This document shows positions 31,681-40,079 of a stretch of DNA of 47,117 nt, piece by piece. Made by a program: the position numbers and the translations under genes. The DNA comes from JAABRU01 sp041390465. GTDB lineage: Bacteria > Desulfobacterota > Desulfobacteria > Desulfobacterales > Desulfococcaceae. Each line of letters opens with the position of its first letter. The first letter of the stretch is position 1. The notes below the pieces were generated by a model, which had not been told where the DNA came from, did no database searches, and saw nothing but the letters and a program-made list of their open reading frames with translations. The stretch spans positions 1-47,117 of the forward strand of contig JAWKPW010000041.1 in assembly GCA_041390465.1 (NCBI GenBank), read 5' to 3'.

Positions 31681-33555
31681 ATGAAAAACGGTCTTCACAC
31701 CTTTCATATCCCTGTCATGGGACTCGGTCATTCCGCAGACACCCCCATCCGGGTGGCTCCTTTTGGCATATCCTCCGTAATTTCCATTGTGGAAGATTTC
31801 CTTCTTGAAAAAATACGCGCTTATTACTGCAAACTTTTTGATCTTCCCTTCCTTCCCATCGGCAAGGAGGAGACTGACGGCAGAGCCAGGCGGATTACAG
31901 CCTACCTGAACACGGTGCAGGAGATCGTAAACATAAAAATGGAAAAAATAAAGTCCCTTGCCTTTTTTGCGGAAAATGACAAAAAGAAATATTTTGATCT
32001 GCTGCCCGAGGAATCGCCGCTCAAGACCGAATACAGACAGTTGATCAGCATGGTCGAAGGGCCGGAAAGAGACACGGCAGCAGCGGAGCTGACGCGAAAA
32101 ATGAAACCCGGTTCCATTGATGTCAATATCATGGTCAAAGTGGACAATCTCCGTTATGACAGAAACGGCAGTTCTCTGGGAGATGAATTCAGCGATGCCA
32201 AAGCCGCTCTCAGGGGATATGCGGAAAGCTGTCTGGAATCCTCCATTGTGTTTTCTGCGGGCATGAACAAAAGCCTGTTTTCCTATATGTCCCGTTTTCC
32301 GGATTTCTACCGGGATGAACAGGGCAGAACCCGGAAAAAAATCATCATCAAGGTCAGCGATTTCCGCTCCGCACTCATTCAGGGCCGTTTTCTGGCAAAA
32401 AAAGGGCTGGAAGTGTATGAATACCGCATTGAATCCGGACTCAACTGCGGCGGTCATGCCTTTGCCACCAACGGCATCATTCTGCCCTGTGTGGCAGAGG
32501 AATTCCGGAAAAACCGGAATCAGCTTCGCACGGAATTCCGGGAAAGCATTGCGCAGTATTATGCGGAAAAGGGATGGAAATACACAGAGAGGGAAGAGGA
32601 ATTTCCCCTTGTCACCATACAGGGCGGTATTGGTGTGCATGGGGAAGTCATGCGTCTGCGGAAGGATTTCGCAATGGATATGACCGGATGGGCCAGCCCC
32701 TTTCTGCTGGTTCCCGAAGCCACTCCGGTGGACACGCCCACCCGCATGCTTCTGGCAAAGGCCGGAGCCAAAGACCTGTATCTGAGCAATTCCTCGCCTT
32801 TCGGAATCCCCTTCAACAATATCCGCGGCACCGGTTCCGAACTGCGGACCCGGCAGACTGCGGCACAGGGAAAACCGGGCTCTTCCTGCCCCAGACGCCT
32901 GCTGGCCTCCAATACGGAATTTTCCGAAAAACCCATATGCACAGGCTCCCGGCAGTACCAGACCCGGAAACTGGAACAGATCTGTAACTCGGATCTGTCT
33001 CCGGCTGAAAAGGAACGGCGTGCGAAGGAGATTACGCAAAAGGTTTGCCTGTGCGACCATCTGGGAAACGGCGCCCTGATCGCTTTGGGAATTGCCGAAG
33101 AGAAAGATTCGCCTCCGTGCGTATGTCCGGGCCCAAATATCGAATGGTTTGACAGAACCTATACCCTCAGAGAAATGGTGGATCATATCTACGGCCGGGG
33201 CCCCTCCCTTGTTTCGGCAGAACGTCCCCACATGTTTGCCAAAGAAATTATGCTGTATGCAGATTATTTTGAAAGCCTGGCAAAAAAATGCACGGGAAGT
33301 CCCAAAGAAATGAAGGCTCTGGAGGAATTCAAAAACAATCTTGCACAGGGCATTGCCTTCTGTCTGGAGATGGCAAGGAAAAAGCCTTATCCGGGAGAAA
33401 ATCTGGCTTCCCTTGCCGCGACTGCGGAACGGGAGAACCTCCGCCTGAAATCCCTTTATCTCCTGTGCAGAACAAAGGCGAAAATAAAAGAAATGATGGA
33501 AAAGGGCATCACACCTCCCGCGGAACTCATGGAACTCTCCTCTTCTGCCGCATAA
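31681..33555 (+). CDS. Conserved protein of unknown function, TIM-barrel-like with Cys pairs
   Basis: An intact 624-residue protein with a GAGGT ribosome-binding site, the only protein-coding gene on the plus strand. It starts MKNGLHTFHIPVMGLGHSAD. Residues 150-330 have strand-helix alternation with VKVDNLRYD, ESSIVFSAGMN, KVSDFRSALIQG, SGLNCGGHAFATNG (253-265) and TIQGGIGVHGE (312-322). The last resembles the Gly-Gly-x-Gly phosphate loop of FMN-dependent TIM barrels. Then come SPFLLVPEATPVDTPT and SSPFGIPFNNIRGTG, and Cys pairs at 456/458 (CLCDHLGNG) and 480/482 (CVCPGPNIEWF). I recall similar uncharacterised proteins from Bacteroidota, but no assigned function. A redox or metal-binding enzyme is possible; that is inference. 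Confidence 0.7.
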   Translation: MKNGLHTFHIPVMGLGHSADTPIRVAPFGISSVISIVEDFLLEKIRAYYCKLFDLPFLPIGKEETDGRARRITAYLNTVQEIVNIKMEKIKSLAFFAENDKKKYFDLLPEESPLKTEYRQLISMVEGPERDTAAAELTRKMKPGSIDVNIMVKVDNLRYDRNGSSLGDEFSDAKAALRGYAESCLESSIVFSAGMNKSLFSYMSRFPDFYRDEQGRTRKKIIIKVSDFRSALIQGRFLAKKGLEVYEYRIESGLNCGGHAFATNGIILPCVAEEFRKNRNQLRTEFRESIAQYYAEKGWKYTEREEEFPLVTIQGGIGVHGEVMRLRKDFAMDMTGWASPFLLVPEATPVDTPTRMLLAKAGAKDLYLSNSSPFGIPFNNIRGTGSELRTRQTAAQGKPGSSCPRRLLASNTEFSEKPICTGSRQYQTRKLEQICNSDLSPAEKERRAKEITQKVCLCDHLGNGALIALGIAEEKDSPPCVCPGPNIEWFDRTYTLREMVDHIYGRGPSLVSAERPHMFAKEIMLYADYFESLAKKCTGSPKEMKALEEFKNNLAQGIAFCLEMARKKPYPGENLASLAATAERENLRLKSLYLLCRTKAKIKEMMEKGITPPAELMELSSSAA

Positions 33556-33576
33556 TCCTTCACACACAGGCTTTGG

Positions 33577-33603
33577 CAGCGGGTCAAACCGGCTGATTTT
33601 TTT
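33577..33603 (+). terminator. Rho-independent terminator of the 624-codon gene
   Basis: CAGCGGGT, CAA and ACCGGCTG form a stem with one mismatch and a 3-base loop, followed by seven T. It lies 21 bases after the stop codon. Confidence 0.65.
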
Positions 33604-33702
33604 GCATCTGAAATTCGCACAGAAAAAACCCTGTGTGATGCTGCATCGCTCTGCGGCCAAAAAAAAGACAGGCAACGGATCTGACCCACTGCACAGGTGT
33701 TT

Positions 33703-34608
33703 TCATGTCAGGTCCACACTTTTCAACTGATTCCGGCCGCTGTGCTTGGCTTCGTAAAGCGCACAGTCACTGCAGTTGATGAGAGCGGAGAGATCCGTAC
33801 CGGGCGCGGGTATGATGGTGGCCGTGCCGATACTTACGGTAACATGCCCCGCTGTTCTGGACAGTCTGTGGGGAATGTCCAGGGATTCAATTTTTCTCCG
33901 CATGATCTCTGCCACGAACACGGCCCCCTCTCTGTCTGTTTTGGGAAGAACAGCGGCAAATTCCTCTCCGCCGTAACGGGCCACCAGATCCGAGGGACGG
34001 CCAACCGATTCCGCAAGAGTTTTTGCCACTTTCCGCAGACAGTCATCCCCCGCACAGTGACCGTAAGTGTCATTGAAACTTTTAAAATAATCAATGTCAA
34101 TCATAATCAGGGACAGACGGGAGGCATCCCGCATGCCCCGTCTCCACTCCTGTTCCAGAAATTCATCAAAACGCCTGCGGTTGGGAATGCCGGTCAGACC
34201 GTCAAGAGAGGAAAGATGCTCCAGCATGTCCCGGTGACGTTTCAGCTCCAGATGGGTGCGCACACGGGCTTTGACAATGGCCATGCTGAAGGGTTTGGTG
34301 ATATAATCCACAGCACCCGCCTCCAGACCTCTGGTTTCATCCTCCTCATTGCTCATGGTGGTGATAAAGATTACCGGAATGTTTCTTGTTTTTGAGCTGC
34401 CTTTCAGTTTTCGGCAGACCTCGTATCCGTTCATGTCCTGCATCATGATATCCAGAAGAATCAAATCGGTATCGCTTCCGGCAATCTTCAGGGCCTGTTC
34501 GCCTCCTGTGGCAAAGGAAATCTGATACTCCTCTTTGAGAGCGCTTCCGAGTATTTTGATATTGGCAGGTTCATCGTCAACAATGAGTATTCTCAGCCTC
34601 TTATTCAT
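33703..34608 (-). CDS. Response regulator with diguanylate cyclase (REC-GGDEF)
   Basis: The protein has 301 residues. Residues 5-120 are a receiver domain (ILIVDDEPANIKILGSAL, phosphoacceptor Asp53 in LLDIMMQDMNGYEV, TKPF at 104-107). Residues 125-301 are a GGDEF domain with DGLTGIPNRRRFDEFL and an intact GGEEF at 213-217. An RxxD inhibition site (RPSD, 204-207) lies exactly five residues before GGEEF, so product feedback by cyclic di-GMP is expected. Phosphorylation of Asp53 would switch on conversion of two GTP to cyclic di-GMP. Its start lies eight bases inside the hybrid kinase gene, which strongly implies that kinase as its partner. Confidence 0.92.
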   Translation of the reverse strand: MNKRLRILIVDDEPANIKILGSALKEEYQISFATGGEQALKIAGSDTDLILLDIMMQDMNGYEVCRKLKGSSKTRNIPVIFITTMSNEEDETRGLEAGAVDYITKPFSMAIVKARVRTHLELKRHRDMLEHLSSLDGLTGIPNRRRFDEFLEQEWRRGMRDASRLSLIMIDIDYFKSFNDTYGHCAGDDCLRKVAKTLAESVGRPSDLVARYGGEEFAAVLPKTDREGAVFVAEIMRRKIESLDIPHRLSRTAGHVTVSIGTATIIPAPGTDLSALINCSDCALYEAKHSGRNQLKSVDLT

Positions 34609-37600
34609 GCGCCTCTTCTCCTTCGGGAGAAACGATCAATTGCTGTGCGATGACCTTCAACTGCCCCAGGGCCAACTCAAAATCAAGAGAATTCATGTGG
34701 GATTCCAGTTTTTCCAGCGCAGGTCCCAGTTCCTGATCCGCTGCTTCCTGTTTCAGCGCATCAAAATATTTTTCCGCATCCAGATCATTTTTTTTGAGCC
34801 GTTCCGCCAATTTTCTTATCAGAACTGCTATTTTTCCGGATTCCCTCACAGGGCCGGACTGCGGAGAAGACTGTGTTCCGGCTTTCAGATTTATCACAGA
34901 ACGCAGCAGTTTTTCAAGAATTTTTTCAAAAACAGAAAGCGTGTCCGGAAGTTTGTCCGCGTCTTTTTTCCGGACAAGATTCTCCAGATCAAGGGCAGCT
35001 TCATACAGTTCAGGGACTGAGAGATTTCCGGCAACACCTTTGATATTGTGGACCAGACGGAAGGCTGTTTCCCAGTCTTCTTTCCCGATGGCCCCGCGGA
35101 TATCCTGTGCCGCATCTGCATGGGTTTCGGCAAACTCCCGCAGAAGTTTTGCAAGAAACTTCGGATTGCCGATCCGTGTGCGCACAGCAGAAATGTCAAT
35201 TCCCGAAATATCCGCGAAAAGCGATCCGAAATCTTCATCCCCGGATGCGGGGCGGACGCTGTCTGCCTCTTCCGGCACAGATTCTCCCCGGGACGAGGCA
35301 ATCCATTGGGACAGTACGGAAAAAAGGCTTTCCGTGTCAATGGGTTTGGTGACATAGTCATTCATTCCGGCTTCCAGACATTTTTCCCGATCCCCCTTCA
35401 TCGCGTGCGCGGTCATGGCGATGACGGGCAGTTTCCGCCACCGGGGATTTTCCCGTATCAGACGGCTGGTCTGGTATCCATCCAGTTCCGGCATCTGCAC
35501 ATCCATCAGCACGGCATCATACACACAATCCCGGAGCGCTTCCAATGCGGCATTTCCGTTATCCGCTGTTTCCACCGCTGCCCCTGCATACCGCAGGATT
35601 TCCGTGGCCACCTGCTGGTTGATCAGATTGTCCTCCACCAGCAGAATCTGTTTGCCTTTGAGAAAATCTGTCCGGACATTTCCGGATGGTTCAGGGATTC
35701 CCGGTTTTGGAAGGCTGTCTTTTCCAGCCTGATCAAAAACCGTCATAAGGGTGTCATAAAGAACCGACTGTTTGACCGGTTTGATCAGAAAGGCACTGGC
35801 TCCGGCAGCCTGGGCCCGCTGCATGATTTCCTCTCTGCCAAAGGCTGTCATCAGAATCACGGGTATATCCGAAATTCCCGGTGTCTGCCGTATCTGCTCC
35901 AAAGCGGTGATGCCGTCCGTGCCAGGCATGCGCCAGTCCATCAGCACCAGATCATAGGGTTGCGCATCCAAAGCCTGTGTCAGTTTTGCAATGGCTTCCT
36001 CCGCGGAATCGGCGGATGCGGCTGTGCAGGAGAAAGAGCTGAGAATTTCCGAATAGATATGTCTTGATGTTTCATTGTTGTCCACCACCAGCACCCTGCG
36101 TCTGCCCAGGCGTTCCGGCACAGAACGGAAGAGATTTCCGTTTCCCGCGCCCAGTCCGAATTCTGCTGTGAAACTGAAGACACTTCCCTGTCCCGCCCGG
36201 CTTTCCGCACGGATATCCCCCTTCATCAGACGCACCAGTTGTCTGCATATGGTCAGCCCCAGCCCGGTTCCCCCGTATTTCCGGGTGGTGGAAGCATCAG
36301 CCTGGGAAAAAGAGGTGAACAGAAAAGGCAGAAAATCCCGGTCAATCCCGATGCCGGTATCTGCAATTTCAAACCGGAGCCGCACCCTTTCCCCTTCTGC
36401 ACGGATCTGTGAGACCCTGATTACCACTTCGCCTTTTTCCGTGAACTTGACCGCATTGTTGGTCAGATTGATCAGAATCTGGCTCAGCCGCAGGGAATCA
36501 CCCGTCAGCGCGCAGGGAACATCCGCAGCGATATGAATCACCATCTCAATCCCTTTTTCAGCCACCTTTCCGGAAAACATGTCGGAAAGACTGTCCATGA
36601 CCGTGCGCAGACTGAAAGGATTGTTCTCCAGTTCCATCCGTCCGGCCTCAATTTTGGAAAAATCAAGGATATCATTGATAAGCCCCAGAAGCGAATGCGC
36701 GGACGTGTGAATTTTGTTCAGATAATCTCCGAGTCTGGGATTCATCTCTGTTCTGAGAGCCAGTTCGGTCAGACCGATAATGGCATTCATGGGAGTGCGG
36801 ATCTCATGGCTCATATTGGCCAGAAAATTGCTTTTGGCCTTAGTGGCCGCCTCGGCCGCCTCTTTGGCAATTTTGAGTTCCTCACTGCGTTTCCGCTGGG
36901 TAATATCCTGAAGCATCCCCTCATAAAACAGGGGAGCGCCGTTTTCTTCCCTGATCAGGCGGGCATTGAGGGATACATCAATGATGTTCCCGTCTTTGCG
37001 GTAAAAACGGGTTTCAAAACTCCGGACAGAGCCCTCTGTCTCAATGCGTCTCCGGAATTCATCCCTGTCGCGGGGGTTGACATAGAACTGTTCTTTTATA
37101 TCTGCAATATTTTCAATCATTTCTATCTCTGATCCATAGCCCATGAACCGGACCATGGCCGGATTGACCGTAAGCAGTCTGCCGCCGGGGGTGCTCTGAA
37201 AGAAACCTTCTGTCAGGTTTTCAAAAATGCTCCTGTATTTTTCCTCAGACTCCCGCAGAGCCTTTTCCGCCTGGCTTCGCTCCCGGATTTCCGTCTCCAG
37301 TTCCTGATTGATTTTTGCCAGTTCCGCTGTCCGCTGCCGCACACGGGCCTCCAGTTCATTGTGTGCGGTTTTCAGCGCAGCCTCAGCCTGCTTGCGCTCT
37401 GAAATGTCGCTGGCAATGCAGAGCATTCCGGCTACATCCCCATCCGGATTCCGCAGCGCGTTGACCGTCATGGAGACCGGAAAGCGGCTTCCGTCCCTGC
37501 GGATGCAGATCCATTCCAGATGTTCCGCACTTCCCAGCAGCGCATACTCAAACAGGACATCCACGGCACCGCTGATCCTGCCGCTGTATTCGGAAGTTGC

Positions 37601-37987
37601 CGTGCTTCCGTTAGTGTCCAGCACAGATTCCAGAAAAATTTCAAGTGTTTTTTTCCCCACCACCTCTTCGGCTTTGTAGCCGAGCAGATTTTCAGCGCCC
37701 GTGTTGAAAATGCTGATCATTCCTGCACAGTCTGTGGCCACAATGGCAATCTGGGTGGCAGAGTTGAGCACAGCCTTGCGCTGCTCATTGGCGATCTGAA
37801 AGCGCCGGAGAATCTTTTCCGTTTCCTCAAACTGGCGCACCACCAGACTGGCCGTGATCTCCGCCGCCTCGCGGGAAACCCGGATCTCCTGTCTCAGGAT
37901 TTCGTTCTCCCTCCGCACATCCGGCAGGCATTCTCTGCATGCCGAGGATGCAGGCGCATTCATATTTTCAGAACTGTTGTTCAGCAT
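34601..37987 (-). CDS. Hybrid histidine kinase: PAS-PAS-HisKA-HATPase-REC-REC-HPt
   Basis: An intact protein of 1,128 residues with no transmembrane helix visible, hence cytoplasmic. An N-terminal coiled segment (20-75) precedes PAS 1 (about 75-198) and a second coil (200-245). PAS 2 with PAC (246-365) follows, then HisKA with phospho-acceptor His394 in NMSHEIRTPMNAI. The ATPase domain (505-615) shows the N box (ILINLTNNAVKF) and GTGLGLTI. REC 1 has Asp684, REC 2 has Asp829, and the C-terminal HPt has His980 in RLVHNIKGVAGNL. This is a complete phosphorelay ending in an HPt that can pass phosphate to the downstream REC-GGDEF. The start overlaps the hydrogenase large subunit stop by seven bases. 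The signal may reach PAS 1 from the hydrogenase. Confidence 0.93.
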   Translation of the reverse strand: MLNNSSENMNAPASSACRECLPDVRRENEILRQEIRVSREAAEITASLVVRQFEETEKILRRFQIANEQRKAVLNSATQIAIVATDCAGMISIFNTGAENLLGYKAEEVVGKKTLEIFLESVLDTNGSTATSEYSGRISGAVDVLFEYALLGSAEHLEWICIRRDGSRFPVSMTVNALRNPDGDVAGMLCIASDISERKQAEAALKTAHNELEARVRQRTAELAKINQELETEIRERSQAEKALRESEEKYRSIFENLTEGFFQSTPGGRLLTVNPAMVRFMGYGSEIEMIENIADIKEQFYVNPRDRDEFRRRIETEGSVRSFETRFYRKDGNIIDVSLNARLIREENGAPLFYEGMLQDITQRKRSEELKIAKEAAEAATKAKSNFLANMSHEIRTPMNAIIGLTELALRTEMNPRLGDYLNKIHTSAHSLLGLINDILDFSKIEAGRMELENNPFSLRTVMDSLSDMFSGKVAEKGIEMVIHIAADVPCALTGDSLRLSQILINLTNNAVKFTEKGEVVIRVSQIRAEGERVRLRFEIADTGIGIDRDFLPFLFTSFSQADASTTRKYGGTGLGLTICRQLVRLMKGDIRAESRAGQGSVFSFTAEFGLGAGNGNLFRSVPERLGRRRVLVVDNNETSRHIYSEILSSFSCTAASADSAEEAIAKLTQALDAQPYDLVLMDWRMPGTDGITALEQIRQTPGISDIPVILMTAFGREEIMQRAQAAGASAFLIKPVKQSVLYDTLMTVFDQAGKDSLPKPGIPEPSGNVRTDFLKGKQILLVEDNLINQQVATEILRYAGAAVETADNGNAALEALRDCVYDAVLMDVQMPELDGYQTSRLIRENPRWRKLPVIAMTAHAMKGDREKCLEAGMNDYVTKPIDTESLFSVLSQWIASSRGESVPEEADSVRPASGDEDFGSLFADISGIDISAVRTRIGNPKFLAKLLREFAETHADAAQDIRGAIGKEDWETAFRLVHNIKGVAGNLSVPELYEAALDLENLVRKKDADKLPDTLSVFEKILEKLLRSVINLKAGTQSSPQSGPVRESGKIAVLIRKLAERLKKNDLDAEKYFDALKQEAADQELGPALEKLESHMNSLDFELALGQLKVIAQQLIVSPEGEEAHE

Positions 37988-39525
37988 TTGAACAGACTGT
38001 GCCTTTTGCAGGGATCATCTGCTCTTACCGCATGCACGGTGCAGACCAGGCACGCGTCAAAGGAACGGATGATATGACCCACCTCCACAGGGTTTTCCGG
38101 ATCCGCAACTGCCGTTCCAATCAGGGCTTCCTCCCAGGGACCCCGCAGGCCCCTGCCGTCACGCGGGGAGGCATTCCAGGTTGTGGGCGAGATGATCTGG
38201 TATTTTTCAATTTTTTCATTTCTGATTTTGACCCAGTGCCCCAGCGCACCTCTGGATGCACCGGTCAGGCCAAAACCTTCCCCTGATCCGATTTCCCTGT
38301 AATTGCGGAAGAAAATTTCCCGATCCTGCGCCACTTCGCTCAGCCACAGATCCAGCACGGGAAGAAGCAGGGCTGGTCTGACCATGCGGGCCAACTGCCG
38401 GACCAAAACACTGGGCCCCTTTTCCCTGACAAGATCCGTGAAAAGCGGATGCCGCGCAATCAGCAGTTCTGCCAAAGGGCCGGTTTCCGCAGGCAGACCG
38501 TCATAACGCGGGGCTTTGGCCCAGGAGTATTTCTTCCCTTCGCTTCCTGTGGCATAGGGAACCGTGATGCTGTCAAAGGGATGGCAGGGACCGGATTCTT
38601 TGTCCCGAAACCAGGAACAGCTTATATCTTCCGCAATTTTCTGCTGATCAAAAGGCTCGACAGTTCCTTTGCTCAGAAACCCGGAAGGCTGCCAATCCCG
38701 TCCTGTTCCCATGGATGCAACCTTTGTGTTCTCAGGCAGTTCCATAGATCCGAAACTGATAAAATTCCCATGTCCCTGTCCCATTTTATCCAGTCCCGCC
38801 TCATGGGAAAAGCGCAGAAACATTCCCATGTCACTTTCGCGGTGCGTGTCAGATTCCTCCAGCCACTGCGCCAAATCCGCGCAGTTTCTGACTTCCGCCC
38901 ATCTTGAAATATCACATCCAAGCACTTTGCTTTCATACCATTTCCGGTAAGCTGCCAGAAGCCATCGGCACTGTGCAATGTCTGTCAGTCTGGGAGCGGA
39001 CACCACACCGCCCGGCACCATGAAAGAGGAATGGGGCCACTGTCCGCCCAGAATGGCTATAATTTCAATTAATTTTGCCGTCTCAGCCGCAGTCCGGTGA
39101 CTTCTTTTCCCCTTCAGGGGAGCATAACGGAACAGGGCTTCCTCGTACAGAGAATGTTTCCTGTAACAGGGATTGGCAAAATCACACATGAAAATCAGGA
39201 AGCTGTGACGCATGTCATTCTGAAGCTTTTCCACGCCCAGGGCAATATTGCGGATCCTCCGGGCTGTGTCCGGAATGCTGACACTGTAAATCATGTCCAG
39301 GGATTTTGCCGCGGCCATCAGATGTGCGGTGCTGCAGATGCCGCAGATTCGGGGCGTAATGACCAGTCCGTCAAGCGCGCTTCTGCCCGCAAGGATATTT
39401 TCAAACCCCCGGTACAGGGTTCCCACGCTTCTGGCCTCGGCAATCACGCCGTCTTCCAGTTCCACCCGTATCTCCAGGTCACCTTCCACCCGGTTGACGG
39501 GAAAAATGTCAATGGTTCTGCCCAT
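37981..39525 (-). CDS. [NiFe]-hydrogenase large subunit, group 2-like (possibly H2-sensing)
   Basis: The 514-residue protein carries the Ni-Fe site. The N-terminal part has NRVEGDLEI with the proton-gate Glu14 and RICGICSTAH with ligands Cys61 and Cys64. The C-terminal motif is FDACLVCTVH with Cys492, Cys495 and His498, followed by a 16-residue tail that would be cut by a maturation protease. The usual Asp-Pro-Cys is Asp-Ala-Cys here. With no Tat signal on the small subunit the complex should be cytoplasmic. Downstream overlap with a hybrid kinase and diguanylate cyclase matches the arrangement I recall for group 2c putative sensory hydrogenases. The intact tail leaves room for a catalytic role. 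Confidence 0.88.
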   Translation of the reverse strand: MGRTIDIFPVNRVEGDLEIRVELEDGVIAEARSVGTLYRGFENILAGRSALDGLVITPRICGICSTAHLMAAAKSLDMIYSVSIPDTARRIRNIALGVEKLQNDMRHSFLIFMCDFANPCYRKHSLYEEALFRYAPLKGKRSHRTAAETAKLIEIIAILGGQWPHSSFMVPGGVVSAPRLTDIAQCRWLLAAYRKWYESKVLGCDISRWAEVRNCADLAQWLEESDTHRESDMGMFLRFSHEAGLDKMGQGHGNFISFGSMELPENTKVASMGTGRDWQPSGFLSKGTVEPFDQQKIAEDISCSWFRDKESGPCHPFDSITVPYATGSEGKKYSWAKAPRYDGLPAETGPLAELLIARHPLFTDLVREKGPSVLVRQLARMVRPALLLPVLDLWLSEVAQDREIFFRNYREIGSGEGFGLTGASRGALGHWVKIRNEKIEKYQIISPTTWNASPRDGRGLRGPWEEALIGTAVADPENPVEVGHIIRSFDACLVCTVHAVRADDPCKRHSLFKC

Positions 39526-39526
39526 G

Positions 39527-39598
39527 TCAGATTCCTGTAATTCTGCCCATGATTTTCATGATGCTGTTCCCTGTCCGGCAGTTTGGACAGTTTCTCAT
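39527..39598 (-). CDS. 23-codon micro-ORF before the large subunit, with small-subunit remnants
   Basis: An AGGAG site six bases ahead of ATG 39598 begins MRNCPNCRTGNSIMKIMGRI, ending TGI and TGA at 39527. The stop is one base before the large subunit ATG (TGACATG), so translation should be coupled. The last ten codons, MKIMGRITGI, begin with the first three residues and end with the last five residues of the hydrogenase small subunit. The DNA matches there are CAGCATCATGAAAATC and ATTACAGGAATCTG. The piece looks like a small-subunit gene reduced to its two ends. Whether the peptide is made is unknown. Confidence 0.5.
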   Translation of the reverse strand: MRNCPNCRTGNSIMKIMGRITGI

Positions 39599-40079
39599 AA
39601 AATGCTCCTGTCATGCTGTCATATCAATCCGAATATGATAGTGGGTCAAATCCGCTGATCAGGGCTGACACCGGGGCGGGAAAAAATCCGCATGGATTGA
39701 TATTAGGATTTGTAAAAAAATAACCTGTACAATTTTTTTAGACCTGAACCCTGAGGGTTTTGGAAACCCTCAGGGTTTGCAACAGGCTATTTTCATACAG
39801 TCCCTTATTAGAGAAAAAGTTAAAAAAACAAATCAGAATCCCGAAAGGGATGACATTGTCAGCCGGTTTGGCCCGCTGCCCCGAATATCCTGAATATTAT
39901 GTGCAAAGACAAGTGAAGTGTCAACAAGGTTTCCCCGCATGCTGCGGATTTTTCTGAGACAAAAGAATCTGTCTGACAGAGCCGCAGGAGATCTGTCAGA
40001 CAAACGCTTTCCCATTCAACTGCGGGGCAGAGTCACAATCCCGAAGTGTGTTTCATCACCGCAGCCAAAATTCCGGAGA
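39599..40079. other. Intergenic stretch between ATPase and large subunit, with hairpin
   Basis: This 481-bp stretch has no convincing gene. AACCCTGAGGGTTT (39747-39760) and AAACCCTCAGGGTT (39764-39777) form a perfect 14-bp hairpin, similar to the one at 23686-23718. It is not followed by a T-run on the minus strand, so a terminator role is uncertain. If it terminates, the large subunit needs its own promoter between 39747 and 39600. Confidence 0.5.

Noticed and set aside
31675..33675. Minus-strand open frame of 666 codons opposite the 624-codon plus-strand gene
   Set aside because: Composition is rich in Phe, Arg, Gly and His without domains. The plus-strand frame has a ribosome-binding site, family-like motifs and a terminator.
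36533..37132. Plus-strand frames of 150-340 codons within 34.6-37.9 kb
   Set aside because: They are shadows of the hybrid kinase, whose every domain is intact in one minus-strand frame.
39747..39777. Classical Rho-independent terminator ahead of the large subunit
   Set aside because: The hairpin is perfect but on the minus strand it is followed by an A-rich, not T-rich, run.
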